A DNA stretch of 30,259 nt from Dechloromonas sp. UBA6271 (GTDB taxonomy: Bacteria > Pseudomonadota > Gammaproteobacteria > Burkholderiales > Rhodocyclaceae). The notes below the pieces were generated by a model that saw only the letters and a list, made by a program, of their open reading frames with translations, did no database searches and had not been told where the DNA came from. A program made the position numbers and the translations under genes. Below, piece after piece: positions 16,566 through 23,909 of the stretch. The DNA lies in the NCBI GenBank assembly GCA_002440665.1, contig DJUX01000033.1, positions 1-30,259 of the forward strand, read 5' to 3'. Numbering within the stretch: the first letter of the stretch is position 1; the number at the start of each line of letters is the position of its first letter.

Positions 16566-17486
16566 ATGATCGTTCGTCCCCACCTGCACTGGTTCCGTTT
16601 GCTGTTCGTCTGGCGCGGTTCGGTGCTGCCCTATATCGTCACCCGTCTGCTGCTGGTTCTCGCGGTTTCCGTCGCCAGCGTGCTTTGTCGCGGCTGGTGG
16701 ATGAGCGAGCACGCGGCTTCGGCGTTGTCGATCCCACCCTTTACGCTGATGGGCATCGCCCTGGCGATCTTCCTCGGTTTTCGCAATTCCGTCAGCTACG
16801 AACGTTTCTGGGAAGCCCGCAAGCAATGGGGCGCCTTGCTCATCGCCGCCCGCTCGCTGACCCGCGAGGCGGCCAGCTTCGCCCCGGCAGATAGCGCGCT
16901 GCAGCGCCGGGTGGCCCGTACCCTGGCGGCATTTGTGTACGCCCTCAAGCACCAGTTGCGCGGCACCGATCCCGACGCCGATCTGGCGTGCCGCCTGGAT
17001 GCCGCGGTTCACCAACGGGTGGCAGCGGCCCGCTTCGTCCCTCCGGCCATCCTGCTCGACCTGGCCAGGGATCTGGCCGCGGCGCAACGGGCCGGAACGA
17101 TCAGTGATCTGCAACTGCAGGCCATGGACCGCAACCTGAACCTGCTGACCGAGGCATCCGGCGCCTGCGAGCGAATCGCCAACACGCCGATCCCGTACAC
17201 CTACCGGGTGCTGATGAACCGCACGGTGATGGTCTACTGCCTGCTCCTGCCGGTCGGTCTGAGTACCTCGATCGGCTGGCTGACGCCGCTGATCGCCACC
17301 TTCGTCGCCTACACCTTTCTGGCGCTGGACGTCATCGGCGAGCAGATCGAAGAGCCCTTCGGCAAAGAACCGAACGACCTCGCACTGGCCTCGATGTGCC
17401 ATGCCATCGAGGTTTCGGTATGCGAACTGGTCGGCGAAACGCCGCGCAGCGGCCCGCCCGAGGCCGAGGACTACGTGCTCATCTGA
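16566..17486 (+). CDS. Bestrophin-family membrane protein (YneE/UPF0187)
   Basis: A 306-residue membrane protein. The central motif FRNSVSYERFWEARKQWG is the hallmark of the bestrophin/YneE family; hydrophobic segments lie near residues 20-43, 53-71 and 215-255, and the C-terminal EEPFGKEPNDLAL matches the conserved 'PFG...ND' of bestrophins. Bacterial members are ion channels in the inner membrane, some conducting cations. I chose the ATG at 16566, which gives the conserved start before HWFRLLFVWRGSVLP; earlier ATGs in frame (16524) add non-conserved residues. The ribosome binding site is weak. It stands alone on the + strand between the lysR and NYN genes, and nothing nearby indicates its ion or role. 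Confidence 0.9.
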   Translation: MIVRPHLHWFRLLFVWRGSVLPYIVTRLLLVLAVSVASVLCRGWWMSEHAASALSIPPFTLMGIALAIFLGFRNSVSYERFWEARKQWGALLIAARSLTREAASFAPADSALQRRVARTLAAFVYALKHQLRGTDPDADLACRLDAAVHQRVAAARFVPPAILLDLARDLAAAQRAGTISDLQLQAMDRNLNLLTEASGACERIANTPIPYTYRVLMNRTVMVYCLLLPVGLSTSIGWLTPLIATFVAYTFLALDVIGEQIEEPFGKEPNDLALASMCHAIEVSVCELVGETPRSGPPEAEDYVLI

Positions 17487-17554
17487 ACCGGCAGTATCTC
17501 TTCACCGAGTACGGGTTGGCAGCTTTGCTCGCCGAATGAAAGCGCGCGCGGCGG

Positions 17555-17560
17555 TATACT
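17555..17560 (+). promoter_or_regulatory. -10 element candidate for the NYN gene
   Basis: TATACT matches five of six bases of the sigma-70 -10 consensus and lies 27 bases before the ATG of the NYN gene. No convincing -35 is seen at the right distance. Confidence 0.4.
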
Positions 17561-17587
17561 GTGCTTTCCTCAAGTTGAAAGCATTTC

Positions 17588-18850
17588 ATGGCCGTATCCG
17601 ACGACACCGCCAGCATGGCGCTTTTTTGTGATTTCGAGAACGTCGCCCTCGGCGTGCGCGATGCCAAGTACGAGAAGTTCGACATCAAGCCGGTACTCGA
17701 ACGCCTGCTGGCCAAGGGCAGCATCGTGGTCAAGAAGGCCTATTGCGACTGGGACCGCTACAAGGGCTTCAAGGCGGCGATGCACGAGGCCAATTTCGAG
17801 TTGATCGAAATCCCGCATGTGCGCCAGTCGGGCAAGAATTCCGCCGACATCCGCCTCGTCGTCGATGCCCTCGATCTCTGCTACACCAAGTCGCACGTCG
17901 ACACCTTCGTCATCATCAGCGGCGATTCCGATTTCTCGCCGCTGGTGTCCAAGTTGCGCGAGAACGCCAAGCGGGTGATCGGCGTTGGCGTCAAGCAGTC
18001 TTGCTCGGACCTGCTGATCGCCAACTGCGACGAATTCATCTACTACGACGATCTGGTGCGCGACCGCGCCAGCGCGCGCCGCGAAAGCCGTGAAGCGACG
18101 CCGCGCCGCTCGCCGGAGGATGAAAAGAACCGCGGCGAGAAGGCCGAAGCGCGCAAGGCCAAGGCAATCGAACTGGCCGTTGCCACCTTCGCCGACCTTA
18201 TCGCCGACCGTGGCGAAAGCGAGCGCATCTGGGCCTCGGTGCTCAAGGAGGTCATCAAGCGGCGCAACCCGGGCTTCAACGAAACCTATTTCGGCTTTCG
18301 CAGCTTCGGCAACCTGCTGGAGGAGGCCGCCAATCGTGGCCTGCTCGGTTTCGGGCGCGACGAAAAATCAGGCGCTTACGTGACGCGCGTCGCGCCACAA
18401 CCGGCTGGAGCGCTCAGCGAGGCGCCAACCGAGGCTGTTGCGGTCGACCTGCCGGAAACGGCAAAAACCGAAACGCCGGCAGCCGAGGTCGAACCCGCCG
18501 GCAATCCGCGTCGCCGCGGCGGTCGTCGTTCGCGCAGCGGCAAGGAAAGGCTGCCGGCCGAAGTAGAAACGGCAGCGGTCGTTGCTGAAACCCCGCCAGC
18601 AACCGTGGTGATGGAGGAAATGGCAGTGTCGCCAACGGCTGCCGAGCCGGTTGCCAGCACCGAAAGCAAGCCGCGCCGTGGCGGCCGTCGTCCGCGCAAG
18701 GGGAGCGAGGCCGGAGAGGCGGCGCCGGCCGTTGCCGAAACGCCGCGCAGCGAAAGCGCAGCGGCCGACGAAAAGCCGGTCAAGCCCAAGCGGGCGGCCC
18801 GTACGCCGCGCGCCCGCAAGCCCAAGCCGGGCGAAACTGCCGAAAATTGA
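17588..18850 (+). CDS. NYN-domain putative ribonuclease/RNA-binding protein with OST-HTH (LOTUS) domain
   Basis: A 420-residue protein in three parts. Residues 10-155 form a NYN (LabA/DUF88) domain of the PIN-like nuclease fold, with the acidic residues D15, N18, D87, D113 and D115 (FCDFEN, SADIRL, ISGDSDF) that would bind a metal. Residues about 190-268 look like an OST-HTH/LOTUS domain (RIWASVLKEVIKRRNPGFNE and YFGFRSFGNLLEEA), an RNA-binding module. The remaining 150 residues are low-complexity, Ala/Pro/Glu-rich, with basic repeats RRGGRRSRSGK and RRGGRRPRKG. The combination suggests an RNA-processing or RNA-binding protein; bacterial functions of this family are poorly known. Single gene, followed by a convergent hairpin. 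Confidence 0.9.
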   Translation: MAVSDDTASMALFCDFENVALGVRDAKYEKFDIKPVLERLLAKGSIVVKKAYCDWDRYKGFKAAMHEANFELIEIPHVRQSGKNSADIRLVVDALDLCYTKSHVDTFVIISGDSDFSPLVSKLRENAKRVIGVGVKQSCSDLLIANCDEFIYYDDLVRDRASARRESREATPRRSPEDEKNRGEKAEARKAKAIELAVATFADLIADRGESERIWASVLKEVIKRRNPGFNETYFGFRSFGNLLEEAANRGLLGFGRDEKSGAYVTRVAPQPAGALSEAPTEAVAVDLPETAKTETPAAEVEPAGNPRRRGGRRSRSGKERLPAEVETAAVVAETPPATVVMEEMAVSPTAAEPVASTESKPRRGGRRPRKGSEAGEAAPAVAETPRSESAAADEKPVKPKRAARTPRARKPKPGETAEN

Positions 18851-18856
18851 TGGACG

Positions 18857-18880
18857 ACGGGGCAGCCAAGGCTGCCCCGT
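18857..18880 (+). terminator. Hairpin between the NYN gene and its convergent neighbour
   Basis: ACGGGGCAGC (18857-18866), loop CAAG, and GCTGCCCCGT (18871-18880) form a perfect 10-bp stem seven bases after the NYN stop codon. The following T-tract is short (TTTG), so it is a weak or bidirectional terminator. Confidence 0.65.
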
Positions 18881-18901
18881 TTGCCGTGGTGCGCTAGCGG
18901 T

Positions 18902-19411
18902 TCAGATGACTTGCAGCAGCTTGCTGCGCAGCGCTTCGGCTTCGCGCTTGCCTTCGCGCGACATCACCATCGCGTGATACCACTCGTCGTAGAGGGCGCG
19001 CAGGCCGGCGTGGCCGTGAGCCTGGTCGATGCGGTCGAGCAGCGAGCTGGCGCCGAGCGAACCGACGAAGGTGTTCAGGGTGTTGATCATGAAGTTGCGC
19101 GCCTGCTGCTGGCGCAGCGGGTCCGGCTCGGCCGGCAGGTCGCTGAAGGCGGTCACCGAGGGCAGCGGCGCGGCGGGCGCGCTGACCTTCCCTTGCGTGG
19201 TCACTACCGAACTGACGGCGATGTAGCCGTCTTCTTCCAGCATTCCCAGAGTGTGCTGCAGGTCGTCGGCTTGCAGCATGCCGCGCAAATCATCCACCGA
19301 GCGCTTGCCGTCGACAAAGATCAGTACCCGTCTTTGCCGCGGCGTCAGGCCGCCGGCCTTGGTTGTGATCTCTTCTTGCCCTTTCTGGGTCTTCGCGAAT
19401 ACAACGCCCAT
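18902..19411 (-). CDS. Unknown conserved-looking protein with possible winged-helix N-terminus
   Basis: A 169-residue soluble protein. Residues about 20-65 (LTPRQRRVLIFVDGKRSVDDL and the following helices) resemble a small winged-helix DNA-binding fold or a regulator N-terminus; a Pro/Ala linker follows, then a helical C-terminal half rich in Arg, Leu and Ala. I do not recognise a family. The start at 19411 is preceded by GGAG at a good distance; an ATG 14 codons upstream is less likely. It lies downstream of panD on the same strand but is separated by panD's terminator, so it is probably transcribed alone. Confidence 0.7.
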   Translation of the reverse strand: MGVVFAKTQKGQEEITTKAGGLTPRQRRVLIFVDGKRSVDDLRGMLQADDLQHTLGMLEEDGYIAVSSVVTTQGKVSAPAAPLPSVTAFSDLPAEPDPLRQQQARNFMINTLNTFVGSLGASSLLDRIDQAHGHAGLRALYDEWYHAMVMSREGKREAEALRSKLLQVI

Positions 19412-19460
19412 TTTTCTGTCTCCATGTTGGGGTAGTGCGGAGGCATTGTACATAAATACC

Positions 19461-19486
19461 CAAAAAGAAAACCCGCCGTAGCGGGT
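19461..19486 (-). terminator. Rho-independent terminator after panD
   Basis: On the - strand ACCCGC (19486-19481), loop TACG, and GCGGGT (19476-19471) form a six-bp stem followed by a long T-rich tract, TTTTCTTTTTG. It lies 30 bases after the panD stop. Confidence 0.85.
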
Positions 19487-19515
19487 CTTCCGTGAAGTAC
19501 GTCACAACGCGGTGT

Positions 19516-19899
19516 TCAGGCAGCGGCTTGCGTCGGAATCTTGTGGCCGCGACGGGTGATGCGGTTCTGCGAATCGACGTAGATCAGGTCCGGCTCGTAC
19601 TTCGCCAGCTCGATTTCGTTGTAGACGGCGAAGGTGGCGATGATCAGGATGTCGCCCGGTGCGGCGCGGCGTGCTGCCGAACCATTGACCGAGATGACGC
19701 CCGAACCGCGCTCGGCACGGATCGCATAAGTGGTGAAACGCTCGCCATTGTTTACGTTCCAGATGTCGATCTGTTCGTATTCCTTGATGTTGGCCGCTTC
19801 GAGCAGGTCTTCATCGATGGCGCAGGAACCCTCGTAGTGCAGGTCGGCGTGGGTTGCGGTCACGCGGTGCAACTTGGATTTCAGCATCGTTCTCTGCAT
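19516..19899 (-). CDS. panD: PanD, aspartate 1-decarboxylase precursor
   Basis: A 127-residue pyruvoyl enzyme that converts L-aspartate to beta-alanine for pantothenate and coenzyme A. The self-cleavage site Gly24-Ser25 lies in YEGSCAID, and the serine becomes the pyruvoyl group. The start region MQRTMLKSKLHRVTATHADL matches the E. coli enzyme, which sets the ATG at 19899 rather than one four codons earlier. It has its own strong sigma-70 promoter and its own terminator, although it follows panC on the same strand by 90 bases. Confidence 0.97.
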   Translation of the reverse strand: MQRTMLKSKLHRVTATHADLHYEGSCAIDEDLLEAANIKEYEQIDIWNVNNGERFTTYAIRAERGSGVISVNGSAARRAAPGDILIIATFAVYNEIELAKYEPDLIYVDSQNRITRRGHKIPTQAAA

Positions 19900-19932
19900 G
19901 GTTTCACTCATCCAGAAGGTTGGGGGAAGCGA

Positions 19933-19960
19933 ATTGTAGCGACAATATCCCCTCTGTCAA
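19933..19960 (-). promoter_or_regulatory. Near-consensus sigma-70 promoter of panD
   Basis: On the - strand TTGACA (19960-19955) is a perfect -35, followed after 16 bases by TACAAT (19938-19933), a five-of-six -10. Transcription would start near 19926, 27 bases before the panD start. Confidence 0.88.
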
Positions 19961-19989
19961 CGGGCGTAATTATGGATATTCACGCTGCG

Positions 19990-20814
19990 TCAAATCTCAA
20001 TGTTATCAATGAGCCGGGTCGTTCCCAGTCGGCTGGCGGCAAGCACCACCAGTGGGGCGTTTACAGCTTTCGGCATGGCCAGGTCGGCCTGTTGTCGCAC
20101 TGCAACATAGTCGGTTTTCCAGCCAGCTGCGGTCAACGCCGAAATCGCGGCATTTTCCAGTTTGACGGTGTCGGTTTCGCCGGAACGGATGGCGGCACGG
20201 ATTTCGTTGAGCAGGCGATACAGGTGTGGTGCCTCGGCGCGCTCCGCTGCGCTCAGGTAGCCGTTGCGCGATGACAGGGCCAGTCCGTCCTCGGCGCGCA
20301 CCGTTTCGCCGCCGATGATGGTGATCGGCAGCGCCAGCTGGCGGCTCATGTTGCGGATGACCATCAGTTGCTGGTAATCCTTCTTGCCAAACAGCGCGGC
20401 CTGCGGCTGGACGATATTGAACAGCTTCAAGACCACGGTGGCGACGCCGCGGAAGTGGCCGGGGCGGAACTCGCCGTCGAGCTGGTGCTGGATAGCCGGC
20501 GGTTCGACGGTGTATTCCTGCGGCTCGGGGTAGAGGTCGGCCTCGGTCGGCGCGAACAGCACGTCGACGCCGGCGGCCGTCAGCTTGGCGCAGTCGTCGT
20601 CAAACGTGCGCGGGTATTTGTCGAAATCCTCGTTCGGGCCGAATTGCAGGCGGTTGACGAAGATCGAGGCGACCACGGTGTCGCCGTGGGCGCGCGCCTG
20701 TTCCATCAGGCTGATGTGGCCGGCGTGCAGATTGCCCATGGTCGGCACGAAAACGACGCGGCCGCGCCCCTGGAGCGCCGCGCGCAGGTCGGCGATGGCG
20801 GAATGGATTTGCAT
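19990..20814 (-). CDS. panC: PanC, pantothenate synthetase
   Basis: A 274-residue enzyme that joins pantoate and beta-alanine with ATP in the last step of pantothenate synthesis. The nucleotide-binding PTMGNLHAGH contains the HxGH motif (residues 30-33), and GKKDYQQL is the conserved KMSKS-like counterpart region. The start ATG at 20814 lies four bases after the panB stop, so the two are coupled; a longer open frame upstream only shadows panB. It receives pantoate derived from the PanB product and beta-alanine from PanD. Confidence 0.97.
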   Translation of the reverse strand: MQIHSAIADLRAALQGRGRVVFVPTMGNLHAGHISLMEQARAHGDTVVASIFVNRLQFGPNEDFDKYPRTFDDDCAKLTAAGVDVLFAPTEADLYPEPQEYTVEPPAIQHQLDGEFRPGHFRGVATVVLKLFNIVQPQAALFGKKDYQQLMVIRNMSRQLALPITIIGGETVRAEDGLALSSRNGYLSAAERAEAPHLYRLLNEIRAAIRSGETDTVKLENAAISALTAAGWKTDYVAVRQQADLAMPKAVNAPLVVLAASRLGTTRLIDNIEI

Positions 20815-20818
20815 GGCT

Positions 20819-21637
20819 TTAAGCAGCGTAAGTGTGTTCGAGGCCGGGATAGCTGCCGTCCTTGACGGCAGCGACGGCGCGGGCGGCGGCATCGGCGATG
20901 CTGGTCGCACCGTCCATGAAGTTGCGGACGAACTTGGCCTTCTTGCCCGGCGGGATGTCGAAGGCGTCGTGCAGCACCATGACCTGGCCGGAACAGTCCT
21001 TGCCGGCACCGATGCCGATGGTGATGATGGAGAGGCCGGCCGTGACTTCGGCGCCCAGTACGGCCGGAATGGCTTCGAGGACGATCATCGTCGCGCCGGC
21101 ATTCTGCACGGCTAGCGCGTCGTCCTTCAGGCGCTGCGCGGCGGCCTCGCCCTTGCCCTGCACCTTGTAGCCGCCCAGTGCATGCACCGACTGCGGCGTC
21201 AGGCCGACGTGACCGCAGACCGGGATGCCACGGTGTACGAGGAACTCGACGGTCGTCGCCATCTCGCGGCCGCCTTCAAGCTTGACCATCTGGGCGCCCG
21301 CTGCCATCAGCGTGACGGCGTTGCGGAAGGCCTGTTCCGGCGCTTCCTGATAGCTGCCGAAAGGCATGTCGGCGATGATGAAGGGGCGGTCGGAGCCGCG
21401 CTTGACGGCAGCGACGTGGTAGGCGATGTCGGCCACCGTGACCGGCAGTGTCGTGTCATGGCCCTGGATGACGTTGCCCAGCGAATCGCCGATCAGCAGC
21501 GTTTCGACGCCGGCGCCATCGAGCAGGCGGGCGAAGCTGGCGTCGTAGCAGGTGAACATGACGACCTTCTCGCCGGCAGCGTAGAGCTTGGCGAGGTCGG
21601 CCTGGGTCAGGCGGCGGGTGATGCTTTGTGCAGACAT
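20819..21637 (-). CDS. panB: PanB, 3-methyl-2-oxobutanoate hydroxymethyltransferase
   Basis: A 272-residue TIM-barrel enzyme that transfers a hydroxymethyl group from methylene-tetrahydrofolate to 2-ketoisovalerate, giving ketopantoate. Conserved parts are visible: FTCYDASFA (about 28-36), the metal-binding LLIGDSLG, IADMPFGSY and VKLEGG, and the C-terminal QVMVLHDAF. The ATG at 21637 is three bases after the stop of the upstream DUF486 gene. It is part of the coupled series pcnB-folK-DUF486-panB-panC. Confidence 0.97.
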   Translation of the reverse strand: MSAQSITRRLTQADLAKLYAAGEKVVMFTCYDASFARLLDGAGVETLLIGDSLGNVIQGHDTTLPVTVADIAYHVAAVKRGSDRPFIIADMPFGSYQEAPEQAFRNAVTLMAAGAQMVKLEGGREMATTVEFLVHRGIPVCGHVGLTPQSVHALGGYKVQGKGEAAAQRLKDDALAVQNAGATMIVLEAIPAVLGAEVTAGLSIITIGIGAGKDCSGQVMVLHDAFDIPPGKKAKFVRNFMDGATSIADAAARAVAAVKDGSYPGLEHTYAA

Positions 21638-21640
21638 GGA

Positions 21641-22003
21641 TTACGTCCGGAAAACGAAATAGACGGCGCCTAGGATACACAGAGCCGCCCACAGATAGTC
21701 AAGCTTCAATGGCTGGCCCATGTAAAAAACCACGAAGGGCACGAAGAGTGTCAGCGTGATGACTTCCTGCAGGATCTTGAGCTGGCCGAGGTTCATCTCG
21801 GCATGACCGATGCGGTTGGCCGGCACCTGGATCAGGTATTCGAAGAGCGCGATGCCCCACGAGATCAGCGCGGCAATCCACCACGGTTTCTCGTTGAGGT
21901 GCTTGAGGTGGGCGTACCAGGCGAAGGTCATGAAGATGTTGGACAGCGACAGCAGGGCCACCGTCTGCCACAGCACGGGGATGTGCAGGCCGAGGACGTT
22001 CAC
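21641..22003 (-). CDS. DUF486-family small membrane protein
   Basis: A 120-residue protein with four hydrophobic segments and the DUF486 features (SNIFMTFAWYAHL, EYLIQVPANRIG, QLKILQEVITL). DUF486 proteins resemble small multidrug-resistance-type transporters but have no settled function. The start is a GTG at 22003 whose bases overlap the folK stop (GTGA); the longer ATG-started frame upstream is a shadow. It is inserted between folK and panB, with three bases before panB, so it is expressed with the pantothenate genes. Whether it moves an intermediate of that pathway is unknown. Confidence 0.88.
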   Translation of the reverse strand: MNVLGLHIPVLWQTVALLSLSNIFMTFAWYAHLKHLNEKPWWIAALISWGIALFEYLIQVPANRIGHAEMNLGQLKILQEVITLTLFVPFVVFYMGQPLKLDYLWAALCILGAVYFVFRT

Positions 22004-22476
22004 AACTTGACGATACCCTGGTTGGCAACGGCCGGCAGCCAGGCGGCGACGCTGCCGCGCCCCGGGATGGCTAGAGCAGGGGCAATCTCGGCCAGCGGGC
22101 AAAGGACGAAGGCGCGCAGGTGCAGGCGCGGGTGGGGCAGGATCAGGCGCGGCAATTCGAGTTCGATGTCGTTGTAGAGCAGCAGGTCGAGGTCGAGCGT
22201 GCGCGGTCCGTTGCGGTCGCGGCGGATGCGCCCGAAGCGGGCTTCGAGATCGAGCAGCGCGTCGAGCAGGCTCTCGGGTGCCAGCCCGGTTTCCAGTGCG
22301 GCAACGGCGTTGATGAAGTCGGGCTGGTTTTTCAGGCCGACCGGCGCCGTGCGGTACAGCGACGAGGTGTGGACGACGCGGCTGTCGGGCAGATTGGCCA
22401 GCGCCGCGAAGGCGGCGAGCACGGTGGCCGCCGGGTCGCCGATATTGGCGCCGAGGGCGACGTAGGCGGTGTTCAT
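22000..22476 (-). CDS. folK: FolK, HPPK (folate pathway pyrophosphokinase)
   Basis: A 158-residue enzyme, 2-amino-4-hydroxy-6-hydroxymethyldihydropteridine pyrophosphokinase, of folate synthesis. It shows the typical start YVALGANIGDP, the substrate-binding QPDFINAVAAL, RDRNGPRTLDLDLLLY with the catalytic acidic residues, and LPHPRLHLRAFVL. The ATG at 22476 overlaps the pcnB stop (ATGA). The neighbourhood pcnB-folK-panB-panC is conserved in many proteobacteria. Confidence 0.96.
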   Translation of the reverse strand: MNTAYVALGANIGDPAATVLAAFAALANLPDSRVVHTSSLYRTAPVGLKNQPDFINAVAALETGLAPESLLDALLDLEARFGRIRRDRNGPRTLDLDLLLYNDIELELPRLILPHPRLHLRAFVLCPLAEIAPALAIPGRGSVAAWLPAVANQGIVKL

Positions 22477-23816
22477 TCCGGGCTGTTGTGGTCGACGCTG
22501 TCGGCAGCCGGTTTTTTGCGCCGGCGGCGGCGCTTCTTGTCGCCGGCCTGTTCCGGCAGCAGCATCTGCGCCCGCTCCTCGCCATCGGCATCCTGGAAGC
22601 GCGTCCACCACTCGCCGAGTTCCATGTCGATTTCTCCGGATTCGGCGCGCAGCAGCAGGAAGTCGTAGCCGGCGCGGAAGCGCGGCTGTTCGAGCAGGCC
22701 GTAGGGGCGCTTGCCGGCGCGGCTCTCGAAGCGCGGCTGCAGGGCCCAGATGTCCTTGATGTCGCCGGCGATGCGCCGGGTGATGGCGAGCTTTTCGCCC
22801 TGCACGTCGAGCACCGTGTCCATCGCCTGGTAGAGCGCCGGAATTTTCGATTCGCCGGCGGCCTTGAGCTTTTCCCAGTGCGCCAGCACTTCGTGCCAGA
22901 GCAGGGTGGCGAACAGGAAGCCGGGCGAGGTGCCCTTGCCGCGCCGCACGCGGTCGTCGGTGTTGGCCAGCGCCAGCATCACGAACTTCTCGCCCATTGG
23001 TTGTTCGAGGATGACGTCGAGCAGCGGCAGCAGGCCGTGGTGCAGCCCCTCGTCGCGCAGCTGGGTGATGCATTTGACCGAGTGGCCGGAGGTCAGCAGC
23101 TTCAGCATTTCGTCGAAGAGGCGGGCGGCCGGCACGTTTTCCAGCAGGCCGGCCATTTCGCGGATCGGCGTGCGCGCCGCCGGGTCGATGATCAGCCCGA
23201 GCTTGGCGGCGAGGCGTACGGCGCGCAGCAGGCGTACCGGGTCTTCACGGTAACGGGCGCGTGGCTCGCCGATCATGCGCAGGGTCTTCTGCTTGAGATC
23301 GCCGACGCCATGGTGGTAGTCGATCACCGCCTCGGTGGTCGGGTCGTAGTACAGCGCATTGGCCGTGAAGTCGCGGCGCGCGGCGTCTTCGGCCTGGCTG
23401 CCGAAGACGTTGTCGTGCAGCACGCGGCCGTGCTCGTCCTTCTTGGTGTTGGCGTCGAGCGTGCCGCGGAAGGTGGTGACCTCGATGGTTTCGTGGCCCA
23501 TCATCACGTGCACGATCTGGAAGCGGCGGCCGATGATGCGCGAGCGGCGGAAGGCGCGGCGCACTTCTTCCGGCGTCGCGTCGGTGGCGACGTCGAAATC
23601 CTTGGGCTCGGCGCCGATCAGCAGGTCGCGCACGGCGCCGCCGACGACGTAGGCCATGTGGCCGTTTTCCTGCAGGGTTTCGCAGACGCGCCGGCTGCCG
23701 CTGCTGATGCGGTCGCGGGTGATGCCGTGGCTGGAGACGGGAATGACCGCCGGTTCGTGGTGGCTGGCGGCGGCTTTCTTGCCACCGAAAACGCGGGAAA
23801 TGAGTTTGCGGATCAC
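22473..23816 (-). CDS. pcnB: PcnB, poly(A) polymerase I
   Basis: A 447-residue nucleotidyltransferase that adds poly(A) tails to RNA and so promotes RNA decay. The class II nucleotidyltransferase head is clear: YVVGGAVRDLL (56-66), DFDVATD with the metal-binding D73 and D75, and RRDFTANALYYDP. The arginine-rich C-terminus (KKRRRRRKKP) and the neighbouring folK favour poly(A) polymerase over the related CCA-adding enzyme. First gene of the coupled pantothenate/folate series. A TAAAAT (23862-23867, - strand) upstream may be its -10. Confidence 0.95.
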   Translation of the reverse strand: MIRKLISRVFGGKKAAASHHEPAVIPVSSHGITRDRISSGSRRVCETLQENGHMAYVVGGAVRDLLIGAEPKDFDVATDATPEEVRRAFRRSRIIGRRFQIVHVMMGHETIEVTTFRGTLDANTKKDEHGRVLHDNVFGSQAEDAARRDFTANALYYDPTTEAVIDYHHGVGDLKQKTLRMIGEPRARYREDPVRLLRAVRLAAKLGLIIDPAARTPIREMAGLLENVPAARLFDEMLKLLTSGHSVKCITQLRDEGLHHGLLPLLDVILEQPMGEKFVMLALANTDDRVRRGKGTSPGFLFATLLWHEVLAHWEKLKAAGESKIPALYQAMDTVLDVQGEKLAITRRIAGDIKDIWALQPRFESRAGKRPYGLLEQPRFRAGYDFLLLRAESGEIDMELGEWWTRFQDADGEERAQMLLPEQAGDKKRRRRRKKPAADSVDHNSPE

Positions 23817-23909
23817 GTATTACCGTTCAATGAGCGCGTGCGGCGCTGCGGGAAAAACGAAATTTTACCGCAAAGCGATGATTATTCATCGGCTTAAGGC
23901 GGTCCGGAA

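Noticed and set aside
22473..23816. CCA-adding tRNA nucleotidyltransferase
   Set aside because: The arginine-rich C-terminus and the pcnB-folK neighbourhood favour poly(A) polymerase I.
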